DNA from: Salinispora pacifica CNR114
GTDB taxonomy: Bacteria; Actinomycetota; Actinomycetes; Mycobacteriales; Micromonosporaceae
DNA length: 38,621 nt
Direction of reading: 5' to 3'
Assembly: GCF_000514775.1 (NCBI RefSeq)
Contig: NZ_KI911468.1
Span: 154,911 to 193,531 of the forward strand
Shown here: positions 5,169 through 13,410 of the stretch, in pieces
Numbering within the stretch: position 1 is the first letter of the stretch
How the letters are laid out: each line of letters starts with the position of its first letter
Notes under the pieces: generated by a model
What the model saw: only the letters and a program-made list of their open reading frames with translations
What the model was told of the DNA's origin: nothing
Database searches by the model: none
Program-made: the position numbers and the translations under genes

Positions 5169-6839
5169 CTACCCGGCCCTCTCCGCCCTACCGCTCGACC
5201 GGCTGGCCATCGGATGCACCGCACCGCCGACGCCCGGAGCGTCCAGGAGGACGCCGGGGTTGAGCACCCAGGACGGGTCCAGCGTGGCCTTCGCGGCACG
5301 CAGCGCCAGCGCCACCGGCTCGGGGCGCTGCTGGTCGTACCAGGGTCGGTGGTCGCGACCGACGGCGTGGTGGTGGGTGATGGTGCCCCCGGCGGCGAGC
5401 AGCGCCGCGGAGACGGCGGACTTGATCTGATCCCACTGGGCGACGGTGCTGCCCCACCGGCCGGCGGCGTAGACGCCGAAGTAGGGGGCCGGCCCGTCCG
5501 GGTAGACGTGGGTGAACCGGCAGGTGACCACGCCGGTGGCGCCGACCTCCCGCAGCGCGGCGCCGACCGCGTCGAGCACCGCGGCGCGCAGCGCCGGATA
5601 GCGGTCCCAGGTGCAGGCGGTCTCGAAGGTCTCCACGATCATCGACCGGGCCGCGAGGGCGTCCCGCTGGTACGGCATCCGCAGGAACGACGACCGCCAG
5701 GTGTCGGTGGCGCCACTCCCCCGGGACGGCGACGCGTCGCGCTCCCGGGGCGGCTCGGGCAGCGTCCCGCCGTGGTCCCGGCACAGTTCGATGGCCCGGC
5801 CCAGCACCGGCCCGACCGGATGGTCCGCGGATTCGAAGCCCAGCACGAGCACCCCGCCGCCGGTCGCCGCGCCGGCGTTGAGCAGCGCCTCCGCCGGGTC
5901 GAGCAGCCGACAGTTACTCGGGTGCAACCCGGACTGGGCGATCGCCCGAGTCGCCGCGACGGCCGCGTCGTGGTCGTCGAAGTGCACCGCCGCGTCGGCC
6001 CGCCACCGCGGCCGGTCCTGCACCCGAAGCCACGCCTCGGTGATGACGCCGAGCGTGCCCTCCGAACCGAGGAAGAGCCGATCCGGTGCCGGTCCCGCGC
6101 CGGAGGCCGGCAACCGTCGGGACTGGCTGAGCCCGGCCGGGGTGACCACCCGCAACGCCTCCACCAGGTCATCGATGTGGGTCAGGACCGTCGCGTAGTG
6201 CCCGCCCGCCCGCGTCGCCAGCCAGCCGCCGACAGTGGAGAACTCGAACGACTGTGGGAAGTGCCGCAGGGTGAGGTGCTGCGGGCGCAGGTGTTCCTCC
6301 AGCGCCGGCCCGAACACGCCGGCCTGGACCCGCGCCGCCCGGCTGGTCCGGTCGACCTCCAGCACCCGGTCGAGCCGGCCGAGGTCGAGGCTGACCGTGC
6401 CGGGGTAGCCGTCGCCCACCCGAGGCTCCACCCCACCGACCACCGAGGAGCCGCCACCGTACGGGACGACCGCCAGGCCGGAGCGCGAGCACCAGTCCAG
6501 CAGGTCGACCACGTCCTGTTCGGAGGTGGGGCGGGCGATTAGATCCGGCGGGTGCCGCACCTCGCCGTGCAGGTTCCGGACCACGTCCCGGAACGCCTTT
6601 CCGTGCGCGTGCGCCGCCCGGTCGGCCGGCTCAGCTGAGCAGAGGTGCGACAGCGCCGCCGGCGGCGTGACCCGCGCCGGCGCCAGGTCCAACTCGGCCA
6701 CCGGCGGCGGTTCGTGCGGGGTCAGGTCAACGTCGGGTAGCAGGGCCCGCACCCGGTCGGCCAGCCGCCCGGCCTCAGCACCGGTGACTGCGTCCTCGAC
6801 GTAGCCCCAGCCCCACCATGAACGACGCTTCGCGGGCAT
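5169..6839 (-). CDS. FAD-linked oxidase, alkyldihydroxyacetonephosphate synthase-like, 556 aa
   Basis: The N-terminal half is a PCMH-type FAD-binding domain: VPYGGGSSVVGG at residues 125-136, FSTVGGWLATRAGG at 200-213 and GSEGTLGVITE at 258-268. The C-terminal half carries ITHHHAVGRDHRPWY near residue 490, matching the His-rich active-site loop of alkyldihydroxyacetonephosphate synthase, and ends with the family's WVLNPGVLL. Actinobacterial members are usually annotated as FAD-binding oxidoreductases; whether they make ether lipids is unproven. The ATG at 6837-6839 has GGGGAG 5 nt upstream. A scrambled relic of a second copy lies at 3396-3516. It is convergent with the orphan livK and follows the DedA gene on the same strand after 96 bp. 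Confidence 0.85.
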   Translation of the reverse strand: MPAKRRSWWGWGYVEDAVTGAEAGRLADRVRALLPDVDLTPHEPPPVAELDLAPARVTPPAALSHLCSAEPADRAAHAHGKAFRDVVRNLHGEVRHPPDLIARPTSEQDVVDLLDWCSRSGLAVVPYGGGSSVVGGVEPRVGDGYPGTVSLDLGRLDRVLEVDRTSRAARVQAGVFGPALEEHLRPQHLTLRHFPQSFEFSTVGGWLATRAGGHYATVLTHIDDLVEALRVVTPAGLSQSRRLPASGAGPAPDRLFLGSEGTLGVITEAWLRVQDRPRWRADAAVHFDDHDAAVAATRAIAQSGLHPSNCRLLDPAEALLNAGAATGGGVLVLGFESADHPVGPVLGRAIELCRDHGGTLPEPPRERDASPSRGSGATDTWRSSFLRMPYQRDALAARSMIVETFETACTWDRYPALRAAVLDAVGAALREVGATGVVTCRFTHVYPDGPAPYFGVYAAGRWGSTVAQWDQIKSAVSAALLAAGGTITHHHAVGRDHRPWYDQQRPEPVALALRAAKATLDPSWVLNPGVLLDAPGVGGAVHPMASRSSGRAERAG

Positions 6840-6935
6840 CCAGTCTCCCCATCTTCACCGTCACCGACGTCGATGCACTGAACCTACTCGACTGATGTCG
6901 GGACCGGTATCCCACCGCCCGGCGCCGCTTACCGG

Positions 6936-7628
6936 TCAGCCACGGTCGAAGCCGGACGCCTGCTCCGGCACCGGTGCCTGGTGGAGGGACCCGGCTGGGG
7001 CCGGGTGCCCGTCGTCGGGCAGTCCCGGCAGCAACCGACGCCGAGTCACCGCCAACACCCCGGTGGCGAGCAGCACACCGACCACCATCGTCACCACCAT
7101 CGGGCTGGGTGCGCCGGGCAGCAGCCCGGTGATCGACCGGGCTGCCGCGCCCAGCACCAGATAGAGCCCGCCCCACGCCGCCGCACCGAGCGCCGCGCAG
7201 CCCACAAACCGCCGGTACGACATCCGTAAGCCACCGGCGACCAGCGGCAGCAGCGCGTTGAGGACCGGCAGGAAGGGCGCCACCAGCACCATCTGGCCGC
7301 CGCTGCGGCGCAACATGTGCTCCGCCGCCGCCCAGCGCTGTTCGCCGATCCAGTCACCGACTCGCCCGCGCCGCAGCCGGTCACCGAGGTAACGGCCGAC
7401 CAGGAAGCTCAGTGACCAGCCGGCCAGGCAGCCGGCGACCACGGTGCCGAGCACGGCGGGCCCGGCGGCGGGGCCCTGCACCCCCACAGCCGCGAGGATC
7501 GCCACGTCTCCGGGCACCAGCACCCCGAGCAGCGGTACGGCATCGAAGACCATCACCAACCCGAGCGCCCCCAAGAGCAAAAGAGTGGGGAGTTCTCCAA
7601 TCTGGACCAGCCAATCCATGCCCAACAC
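6936..7628 (-). CDS. DedA family membrane protein
   Basis: This protein of about 230 residues has the DedA (VTT/SNARE-associated) layout: a re-entrant region with GVLVPGDVAILAAVG, FLVGRYLGDRL, then APFLPVLNALLPLVAGGLRM and YRRFVGCAALGAAAWGG, and a C-terminal membrane span VVTMVVGVLLATGVLAV. DedA proteins act as lipid scramblases/transporters in the inner membrane (some recycle undecaprenyl phosphate) and support envelope and proton-motive-force homeostasis. Two starts are possible, ATG at 7626-7628 or 7617-7619; neither has a clear ribosome-binding site. The C-terminal 35 residues are polar and poorly conserved. A second DedA domain in this window is fused to a PAP2-like domain (14309-15724). 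Confidence 0.82.
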   Translation of the reverse strand: MLGMDWLVQIGELPTLLLLGALGLVMVFDAVPLLGVLVPGDVAILAAVGVQGPAAGPAVLGTVVAGCLAGWSLSFLVGRYLGDRLRRGRVGDWIGEQRWAAAEHMLRRSGGQMVLVAPFLPVLNALLPLVAGGLRMSYRRFVGCAALGAAAWGGLYLVLGAAARSITGLLPGAPSPMVVTMVVGVLLATGVLAVTRRRLLPGLPDDGHPAPAGSLHQAPVPEQASGFDRG

Positions 7629-7648
7629 GTTAGGACCACGTCGCCTCC

Positions 7649-7660
7649 CCGGATATCCGG
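7649..7660. promoter_or_regulatory. 12-bp perfect palindrome upstream of DedA gene
   Basis: CCGGATATCCGG is a perfect 12-bp palindrome 20-30 bp upstream of the DedA start, in the short gap between it and the methyltransferase terminator. It could be an operator for the DedA promoter. Such a short GC-flanked palindrome also arises by chance, so support is limited. Confidence 0.25.
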
Positions 7661-7675
7661 AGGGCCCCCCACCAG

Positions 7676-7697
7676 CCCCTGATTCCCCGCTCAGGGG
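7676..7697 (-). terminator. Hairpin downstream of methyltransferase
   Basis: CCCCTGA and TCAGGGG form a 7-bp stem around an 8-nt loop, starting 7 nt past the stop codon of the methyltransferase at 7704-8453. It separates that gene from the DedA gene on the same strand. No T-run follows. Confidence 0.5.
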
Positions 7698-7703
7698 TTG
7701 GCG

Positions 7704-8453
7704 TCAGCGTGGCCGCAGCACCTGCACCCGCCGCACCGGGGAGTCGGCGGTCGGCTCGGTGGTCGGCACCAGATACTCGGCGACGACCACCATGCCATGG
7801 GTCGGCACATGCCCGCGGCCCGGCTCGCCCACCAGCACGTCGACCTCGGCGGAGACGGCGCGGCGGAGGAAGGGCAGCATCCGCGCCGCCGTCGCCCCGT
7901 CGTACAGGACATCGCCGGCCACCAGCAGGTCCAACTCGGCGGGGGTGTCGTCCAGCAGGTCCCGGTCGGTGGCCGCAATCCGCACCCCGTTGGCCCGCGC
8001 GTTGACCGTGACGGCGGCGACCGAGTACGGGTCGGTGTCCGCGGCCACAACCCGCGCGGCGCCGGCCAGCGCGGCGGCGACCGCGACCACACCCGAGCCA
8101 GCGGCCAGATCGAGTACCCGGCGACCCGTCACCAGGTCGGGGTGGTCGAGCAGGTGCCGGGCGAGGGCCTGACCGCCGGGCCACACCGACGCCCAGTACG
8201 GCGGGGGCAGCGCGTGCCCAGCCCGGGCTTCCATCCGCGCCCACCAGACGATCGGATCCTCGGCGAGATGCAGGCGCAGTTCGGGCACGAACGGCACGGG
8301 TAACAGTCGCAGCCGGTCCAGGCCGTGGCCGGGCGCAGCGATCTCCCGTTCCAGGTCGACCAACGCGGTCGCGGCTACGCCCACCGGGGCAGCATGCCCC
8401 AGTCTGGTGGGCCACCGTGTGGTGTTCGGCAGGTCCGCCCCCGGACCGGTCAT
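7704..8453 (-). CDS. Class I SAM-dependent methyltransferase (ETF-beta lysine MTase/PrmA-like), 249 aa
   Basis: After an N-terminal helical region, PPYWASVWPGGQALARHLLD precedes motif I (RVLDLAAGSGVVAVAAA), the acidic loop AADTDPYSVAAVTVNARANG and motif IV LLVAGDVLYD. The WASVWPGG plus D-x-LYD pattern is typical of the METTL20/nicotinamide N-methyltransferase-like group, which includes protein-lysine methyltransferases acting on electron transfer flavoprotein beta. The substrate cannot be read from sequence. The ATG at 8451-8453 is the only reasonable start. It is divergent from cspA, with 118 bp between, and ends in a hairpin. Confidence 0.75.
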   Translation of the reverse strand: MTGPGADLPNTTRWPTRLGHAAPVGVAATALVDLEREIAAPGHGLDRLRLLPVPFVPELRLHLAEDPIVWWARMEARAGHALPPPYWASVWPGGQALARHLLDHPDLVTGRRVLDLAAGSGVVAVAAALAGAARVVAADTDPYSVAAVTVNARANGVRIAATDRDLLDDTPAELDLLVAGDVLYDGATAARMLPFLRRAVSAEVDVLVGEPGRGHVPTHGMVVVAEYLVPTTEPTADSPVRRVQVLRPR

Positions 8454-8571
8454 TTCGTTGCCTACGGCACTTCGTCCAGCGGATTGGCGCGCGGCCCGCT
8501 ACTGTCGGGAAGGTACCGGGCGATCATCGGCCGCCGGCCGGGGTTCGCCCGCTTGGAACAGGGAGAGATGC

Positions 8572-8775
8572 ATGGCAACCGGCACCGTCAAGTGGTTCAA
8601 CGCAGAAAAGGGCTTCGGCTTCATCGAGCAGGATGGCGGGGGGCCGGACGTCTTCGTCCACTACTCGTCGATCTCGATGAGCGGTTACCGGGAGCTGAGC
8701 GAGGGCCAGAAGGTCGACTTCGATGTAACCCAGGGCCAGAAGGGCCCGCAGGCGGATAACGTCCGCCCGGCGTGA
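8572..8775 (+). CDS. cspA: Cold-shock protein, 67 aa
   Basis: A single cold-shock domain covers the whole protein: GTVKWFNAEKGFGFI carries RNP1 (KGFGFI) and DVFVHYSSI carries RNP2 (VFVHY), so single-stranded RNA/DNA binding residues are intact. Family length is 65-70 residues. The ATG at 8572 follows AGGGAG (8560-8565) by 6 nt; an overlapping ATG at 8568 is out of frame. It acts as an RNA chaperone in the cytoplasm. A strong hairpin ends the transcript, so it is monocistronic. Confidence 0.95.
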   Translation: MATGTVKWFNAEKGFGFIEQDGGGPDVFVHYSSISMSGYRELSEGQKVDFDVTQGQKGPQADNVRPA

Positions 8776-8783
8776 CCCGGCGC

Positions 8784-8818
8784 GGTGACGGCGGTCGGAC
8801 CGACCGGCCGCCGTCACC
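8784..8818. terminator. Bidirectional hairpin between cspA and CocE hydrolase
   Basis: GGTGACGGCGG (8784-8794) and CCGCCGTCACC (8808-8818) form a perfect 11-bp stem, extendable by one pair on each side. It starts 9 nt after the cspA stop and could also serve the convergent hydrolase gene ending at 8906. Confidence 0.75.
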
Positions 8819-8905
8819 GTAGCGTGTGGCCTTCGGCACGCCTGCCGCGGCGCCGGAGCGCGCCACCCCGCCGACGACCAGCGATTCCGATGTGCGGTTC
8901 GGCTA

Positions 8906-10564
8906 CTACCGAGCTGACGGGTATCGATATTCCACGGTGGGTAGGACCACCGCCGACGGGTGCCGCGGATCGTGCAGGATCTCCCGCCATCCGGCCTGCA
9001 GCGTGATCGCGGTGCCGAGCGGCTCACCGGTGCCGGGGTTACGGGCGTATCGGGGATGGGCCCCACCGCAGATCTGCACCCGCAGTCGGTGACCGGCGGC
9101 GAACCGGTGGGCCACCGGCCACAACGGCACCGCGACGCGGACCGCGCCCGTCGGGTCGGCCGCGAAGGTGGTTGGGCTGATTCGGACCAGCCCATCGCAG
9201 ATGTTCCAGGAGCGACCTCGACGGTCCACGTCGCAGAGTCGCACGAAGACGTCGAGGTGAGGCAGCTCACTTCGGACGAAGACCTCCGCCTCGACCGCTC
9301 CGATGATCTCCAACGCGACCGGCAGGGCCGCGCTGGTCCAGGTCAGTACATCCGGGCGAGCCTCGACGCGCCGGTTGTCGACCGGGCCGGCCTGCTGGGC
9401 CACCAGCAGCGGGCCGCCCACCGAGGGGGTGGGGTCGGCCGGGTCATACCAGAAACCGTCCGCGGCTGAGGCCGGCGACGGCGCGGCGCGCAACACCCCC
9501 TCCGGGTGCAGGTACCAGGGCGTCGGCGTGGCTGGGGGCGGCCAGTCCGGCAGCTCCCGCCAACCACCGCCGGACCCGCCGACGTACAGGCGAACCGGGG
9601 CACGAGCGCGCCCCGGATAGCCACCCAGGTGTTCGTCGAGCCAGTCCAGTCCGTCGCGGAGCGCGGCGACGAAGAGCCCCGGACTGCCGTGCGTCCACGG
9701 CCCGACGGTGAGCCGGGGCGCGGCACCGGCGTCTCGCAGGGCCGCGAAGTCACGCAGCTGGGCGGGGAGAAAGATGTCGTGCCAGCCACCGATCATGGAT
9801 ACCGGGGCGCGCACCTCGGCGAGCCGGTCGCCGAAGACCCGGGCCCGCCAGTAGGCCGCGTCGGGGGTGTGGTGGCGCAGCCACTCCTGGAAGAAGGGCA
9901 CGGTCACCCCGGTGGCCACCCGGTCCGCCTCGGCCAACGGCAGGTGGGACAGGCCGGCGGCGAGCCGGGGCTGGCCGCGCCGGAGTTCCCACTGCCGGGC
10001 GAGCCACCCGACGGTCTGCGCCTGGAGCAGCTCGACCCAGGTGAGCACGGTGTCCAGGGCGAAGGACTCACCCGGGTACGTCGAGTCGCGGGTGCCGGAG
10101 GCGGTCACCACCGCGACCATCGCCCGGAGGTCCGCCCCGGCGTCGGCGGCGACGGCCCACTGGACGAAGCCCTGGTAGCTGACCCCGAACATGCCGAACT
10201 CGCCGTTCCACCAGGGTTGTCGCCGTAGCCAGTCGAGGGTGTCGAGGCCGTCCTCGCGCTCGTGGACCAGTGGGTCGAACCGGCTGTCCGAGCCGCCGGT
10301 GCCCCGGCAGGACTGAATCACCACGTGGTAGCCCCGCTCGCCGATGAGCCGGCCGAGCAGCCGGATCGGCCCGCCCCGCCCGTACGGGGTGCGGATCAGC
10401 ACGGTGGGCGCGTTCGGGCGGTCCGGGGCGTAGTGGTCGGTGCGCAGCGACACGCCGTCGCGAACTCGGACCGGGATGTCCCGGGTCAGCCTGACCCGGC
10501 GGGTACGTGACGGCGGCAGGCGCAACACGGCCGTGGCTGCCCGGGTCGCCAGCGCCGCGAACAC
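8906..10564 (-). CDS. CocE/NonD family hydrolase (peptidase S15-like), 552 aa
   Basis: This is an alpha/beta hydrolase of the X-Pro dipeptidyl-peptidase/cocaine esterase family. The catalytic triad is visible: Ser129 in FGVSYQGF, Asp263 in GGWHDIFLP and His292 in GPWTHGSPG. The oxyanion region SCRGTGGSD is at 85-93. The C-terminal third (from about residue 400) is the jelly-roll domain, with LDVFVRLCDVDRRG and WPVAHRFAAGHRLRVQICGG. Length is normal for the family. There is no signal peptide, so it is probably cytosolic; the substrate ester or amide is unknown. It begins with GTG 4 nt after the MarR gene's stop codon, so the two are one operon and the hydrolase may detoxify a ligand sensed by MarR. 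Confidence 0.87.
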   Translation of the reverse strand: MFAALATRAATAVLRLPPSRTRRVRLTRDIPVRVRDGVSLRTDHYAPDRPNAPTVLIRTPYGRGGPIRLLGRLIGERGYHVVIQSCRGTGGSDSRFDPLVHEREDGLDTLDWLRRQPWWNGEFGMFGVSYQGFVQWAVAADAGADLRAMVAVVTASGTRDSTYPGESFALDTVLTWVELLQAQTVGWLARQWELRRGQPRLAAGLSHLPLAEADRVATGVTVPFFQEWLRHHTPDAAYWRARVFGDRLAEVRAPVSMIGGWHDIFLPAQLRDFAALRDAGAAPRLTVGPWTHGSPGLFVAALRDGLDWLDEHLGGYPGRARAPVRLYVGGSGGGWRELPDWPPPATPTPWYLHPEGVLRAAPSPASAADGFWYDPADPTPSVGGPLLVAQQAGPVDNRRVEARPDVLTWTSAALPVALEIIGAVEAEVFVRSELPHLDVFVRLCDVDRRGRSWNICDGLVRISPTTFAADPTGAVRVAVPLWPVAHRFAAGHRLRVQICGGAHPRYARNPGTGEPLGTAITLQAGWREILHDPRHPSAVVLPTVEYRYPSAR

Positions 10565-10568
10565 GGCC

Positions 10569-11081
10569 TCAGCCGTTCGCCCGGCGGGGCTCGGGGCGGG
10601 CGGCCCGGACCGCGTCGCGGTGTTCGCGGAGCGTGGCCCGGACGGCCGTGATGAAGCGGTGGACGGTCTCCAACTCGTCGTCGGTGAAGCCGAGCATCAC
10701 CGCGTCGGTCCGGCGACCGAGCGGTCGGAAGAACTCCCTCGCCACCTCGGCACCGCGGTCGGCGTAGTGCACCAGGACCTTGCGTCGGTCGGTGGAGGTG
10801 CGGTCGCGGCGGACGTGGCCGGCGCGTTCCAACCGGTCGAGGAGGGCGGTGACCGACCCGGAGGAGAGGTCGAGTTGTTCGCCGAGCCGACCCGGGGTGA
10901 TCGGGTCGCCGTGTAGTTCGGCGTCCATGACGGCGATCAGGGCCTGCAGGTCGGTGGCGCCCAGTCCGTGCAGGTGGGCGAAGGCGTGGCCGACGTGTTG
11001 GGCGTCCACCGAGTACCGCCGGAGCTCGTTGGTGATCTCCGCGATGAGGTGCTCGCGTCGGGTGTCGCGTCGCCGGTACAT
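10569..11081 (-). CDS. MarR family transcriptional regulator, 170 aa
   Basis: A compact winged-helix protein: LHGLGATDLQALIAVMDAEL is the dimer/DNA-domain lead-in, ITPGRLGEQLDLSSGSVTAL the turn-helix, and RRDRTSTDRRKVLVHYADRG the wing with the MarR-type D-R-R-K. The ATG at 11079-11081 matches the family start; longer in-frame extensions run through the intergenic control region and into the divergent gene. It is the first gene of an operon with the CocE-type hydrolase and is divergent from the MMPL exporter. A perfect palindrome between them is the probable operator for both directions, a common arrangement for MarR-controlled efflux. Confidence 0.88.
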   Translation of the reverse strand: MYRRRDTRREHLIAEITNELRRYSVDAQHVGHAFAHLHGLGATDLQALIAVMDAELHGDPITPGRLGEQLDLSSGSVTALLDRLERAGHVRRDRTSTDRRKVLVHYADRGAEVAREFFRPLGRRTDAVMLGFTDDELETVHRFITAVRATLREHRDAVRAARPEPRRANG

Positions 11082-11128
11082 GCTCTGACCTGCCACGTCC
11101 CGATTTTCTCCTCGCCCTGGTGGTGTGG

Positions 11129-11179
11129 TTGCAGCATAGCGGAGATACCGATAATCTCGCCTGCCAAGATACTTGGCAA
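11129..11179. promoter_or_regulatory. Overlapping divergent promoters sharing a MarR operator
   Basis: Plus strand: TTGCAG (11129-11134), 17 bp, TAATCT (11152-11157), with transcription predicted to start near 11164 towards the MMPL gene. Minus strand: TTGCCA (11174-11179), 17 bp, GATTAT (11151-11156), towards the MarR gene. The two -10 elements overlap almost completely. A perfect palindrome TGCCAAG-ATA-CTTGGCA (11162-11178) covers the plus-strand start site and lies between the minus-strand hexamers, partly covering the -35. A single MarR dimer there could block both promoters. Confidence 0.65.
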
Positions 11180-11238
11180 TCGCGTATTCCCCGATGTGAG
11201 CACCCGAGCCGTCATCCCGTCGAGCCCACGAGGAAACG

Positions 11239-13365
11239 ATGTCCGTCTTCACCCACGTCGCGCGGGGCAGGTGGGCCGCGTGGCTCACCGTGCTCGCCGC
11301 GATCGTCCTCGGCGCCGCCGTCTTCGGGCTGCCGAAGCCCGACAACCCCGCCCCCGTATCCGCCACCGGTCTCTCCGACCAGTGGCAGTCCACCCAGGTC
11401 GAACGGCTCCAGGAACAGCTGCCCGCCAGTGAGGTCCAACCGGCTCTCGTCGTCGTCAGCCGCACCGACGGCAACGCGCTCACCGCCGCTGACCAGGAGA
11501 CCCTCACCGGGCAGCGCAACGAACTTCGCCGGTTCGCGGTAAACGGGCAGGTGCCGCCACCGCAGGTCGCCCCGGACAGCTCGGTCGCCCTGATCGCCGT
11601 ACCGCTGTCCGCCACCGAGGGGCAGGAACGGACCGTCGAGACCATCGACGAGCTGCGGGCCGTGCTGGCCGACACTCCGGGCGACCTCACCATCGACGTA
11701 ACCGGGGCCCCGGCCTTCACCACCGACCTGACCCGGGTCTTCGACGGCGCGGACACCACCCTGCTGGCGGTGACCGCCGCCGTGGTGGCGCTGCTGCTGC
11801 TGATCACCTACCGCAGCCCGATCCTCTGGATGGTGCCGCTGGTGGTCGTCGCCGCCACCGAGCAGCTCACCCTGCGCGCGATCGAGACGATCGTGCCGGC
11901 GGTCGGGATCAACCTGCAGTCGGGGGCCGTCACCGGCATCGCCAGCGTCCTCGTCTTCGGCGCCGCCACCAACTACGCGCTGCTGCTGATCGCCCGCTAC
12001 CGGGAGGAGCTACGCCGCGAGGCGGACCGCTTCACGGCGATGCGAACCGCCCTGGGCCGCACCGCGGAACCCATCCTGGCCAGCGGATCCACCGTGGTCC
12101 TCGGCGTTCTCACCCTGTTGCTGTCCGAGCAGGAGAACAACCGGGCGCTCGCCGTGGCCTGCGCCACCGGCGTCGTGTTCGCCATGTTCTCCGCGCTCTT
12201 CGTACTCCCGGCCGCCCTGGTGATCTTCGGCCGTGGCCTGTTCTGGCCGTTCGTCCCGCGCCTCGGCAGCGCGGTCACCGAGGGACGCCTGTGGGGCCGG
12301 CTCGGCACCGTGGTCCTGCGCCGCCCGGCCTCCGTCGCGGTGCTGGCGACGCTGCTGCTGGCCGGGCTCGCCCTCGGCGGCCTGGGCGTCCGCACCGGGC
12401 TGTCGGAGACCGAACAGTTCCGGGTCGAACCGGAGGCGGTCGCCGGAGCGCAGACCCTGGCCACCGCGTTTCCCGCCGGGACCACCCAGCCGGTCGCGGT
12501 GCTCACCAACCCGACCGCCGTCGCCGCGGTCACTGCGGCCGCCGCCACGGTGCCCGGCGTCGCCTCAGCCCAACCGGGTAGCACCGGCGCCACCGTCGCC
12601 CAGGTCGACGTGGTGCTGACCGCCGAGCCCGGCACCGCCGCCTCCGACCAGACGGTACGGGAGCTGCGCGCGGCGGTCGCCGCAGTACCCGACTCCGCCC
12701 CACCCGCGGTTGCCGGCACCGGCCCCCACGACGGAGCCCTGGTCGGCGGCGCCGTCGCCGCCGGCTACGACACCGCCGAGGCCAACACGCTGGACCTGCG
12801 GCTGATCCTGCCGATCATCCTGCTGCTGGTCGCCGCCGTCCTGGTACTGCTGCTGCGCGGCCTGCTGGCCCCGGTGCTGCTGGTACTCACCGTGATCGCG
12901 TCGTTCTTCGCCAGCCTCGGGGCGGCGTGGCTGCTCTTCGACCACGTCCTGGGCTTCCCCGCACTCGACAGCGGCGTGCTCCTGCTCGCGTTCGTGTTCC
13001 TCGTCGCCCTCGGGGTGGACTACAACATCTTCCTGGTCACCCGGGCCCGGGAAGACGCCCGCCACACCGGGACCCGGGACGGGATGCTCTCGGCTCTCCG
13101 GGTTACCGGCGGCGTCATCACCAGCGCCGGGGTGCTGCTCGCCGCGGTCTTCGCCGTCCTCGGCGTGCTCCCGCTGATCCTACTCACTCAGATCGGAGTC
13201 ATCGTCTGCATCGGTGTCCTGCTCGACACCCTGCTCGTCCGGACGGTGCTGGTCCCCGCCCTGGTGTTCCTGCTCAGCGACCGGTTCTGGTGGCCCGGTC
13301 GGCCGCCGGCCGTGGCCCCCGGGCAGACACCGGCCACCCCGGTACCGGTCCCCGCCCACGACTGA
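11239..13365 (+). CDS. MMPL family (RND superfamily) membrane exporter, 708 aa
   Basis: The architecture is that of actinobacterial MMPL proteins: one N-terminal span (residues 12-31), an extracytoplasmic domain, a block of five spans (about 173-340), a cytoplasmic stretch, span 7 near 370, a second outer domain (to about 520) and five C-terminal spans. The proton-relay Asp-Tyr pair of span 10 is present (D594-Y595, VDYNIFLVTRARED). The equivalent in span 4 reads N245-Y246 (GAATNYALLLIARYREEL), so the Asp is replaced by Asn. Members export lipids, siderophores or drugs; the substrate is unknown. The ATG at 11239 follows AGGAAA. Divergent MarR control suggests inducible efflux. A hairpin follows the stop. 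Confidence 0.88.
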   Translation: MSVFTHVARGRWAAWLTVLAAIVLGAAVFGLPKPDNPAPVSATGLSDQWQSTQVERLQEQLPASEVQPALVVVSRTDGNALTAADQETLTGQRNELRRFAVNGQVPPPQVAPDSSVALIAVPLSATEGQERTVETIDELRAVLADTPGDLTIDVTGAPAFTTDLTRVFDGADTTLLAVTAAVVALLLLITYRSPILWMVPLVVVAATEQLTLRAIETIVPAVGINLQSGAVTGIASVLVFGAATNYALLLIARYREELRREADRFTAMRTALGRTAEPILASGSTVVLGVLTLLLSEQENNRALAVACATGVVFAMFSALFVLPAALVIFGRGLFWPFVPRLGSAVTEGRLWGRLGTVVLRRPASVAVLATLLLAGLALGGLGVRTGLSETEQFRVEPEAVAGAQTLATAFPAGTTQPVAVLTNPTAVAAVTAAAATVPGVASAQPGSTGATVAQVDVVLTAEPGTAASDQTVRELRAAVAAVPDSAPPAVAGTGPHDGALVGGAVAAGYDTAEANTLDLRLILPIILLLVAAVLVLLLRGLLAPVLLVLTVIASFFASLGAAWLLFDHVLGFPALDSGVLLLAFVFLVALGVDYNIFLVTRAREDARHTGTRDGMLSALRVTGGVITSAGVLLAAVFAVLGVLPLILLTQIGVIVCIGVLLDTLLVRTVLVPALVFLLSDRFWWPGRPPAVAPGQTPATPVPVPAHD

Positions 13366-13373
13366 CGGCCCTC

Positions 13374-13408
13374 GTTCGGGCGCCACGGCGTGGGCGGGGC
13401 GCCCGAAC
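13374..13408. terminator. Bidirectional hairpin between MMPL and transglycosylase genes
   Basis: GTTCGGGCGCC (13374-13384) and GGCGCCCGAAC (13398-13408) form a perfect 11-bp stem around a 13-nt loop. It fills the 45-bp gap between two convergent genes and can terminate both. Confidence 0.75.
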
Positions 13409-13410
13409 CG

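Noticed and set aside
5112..6542. 476-codon plus-strand frame opposite the FAD oxidase
   Set aside because: Arg/Pro/Gly-rich shadow; the minus strand has all FAD-oxidase motifs.
11082..11807. N-terminal extension of the MarR frame to 412 residues
   Set aside because: Runs through the promoter/operator region and into the divergent MMPL gene; the MarR family starts at 11081.
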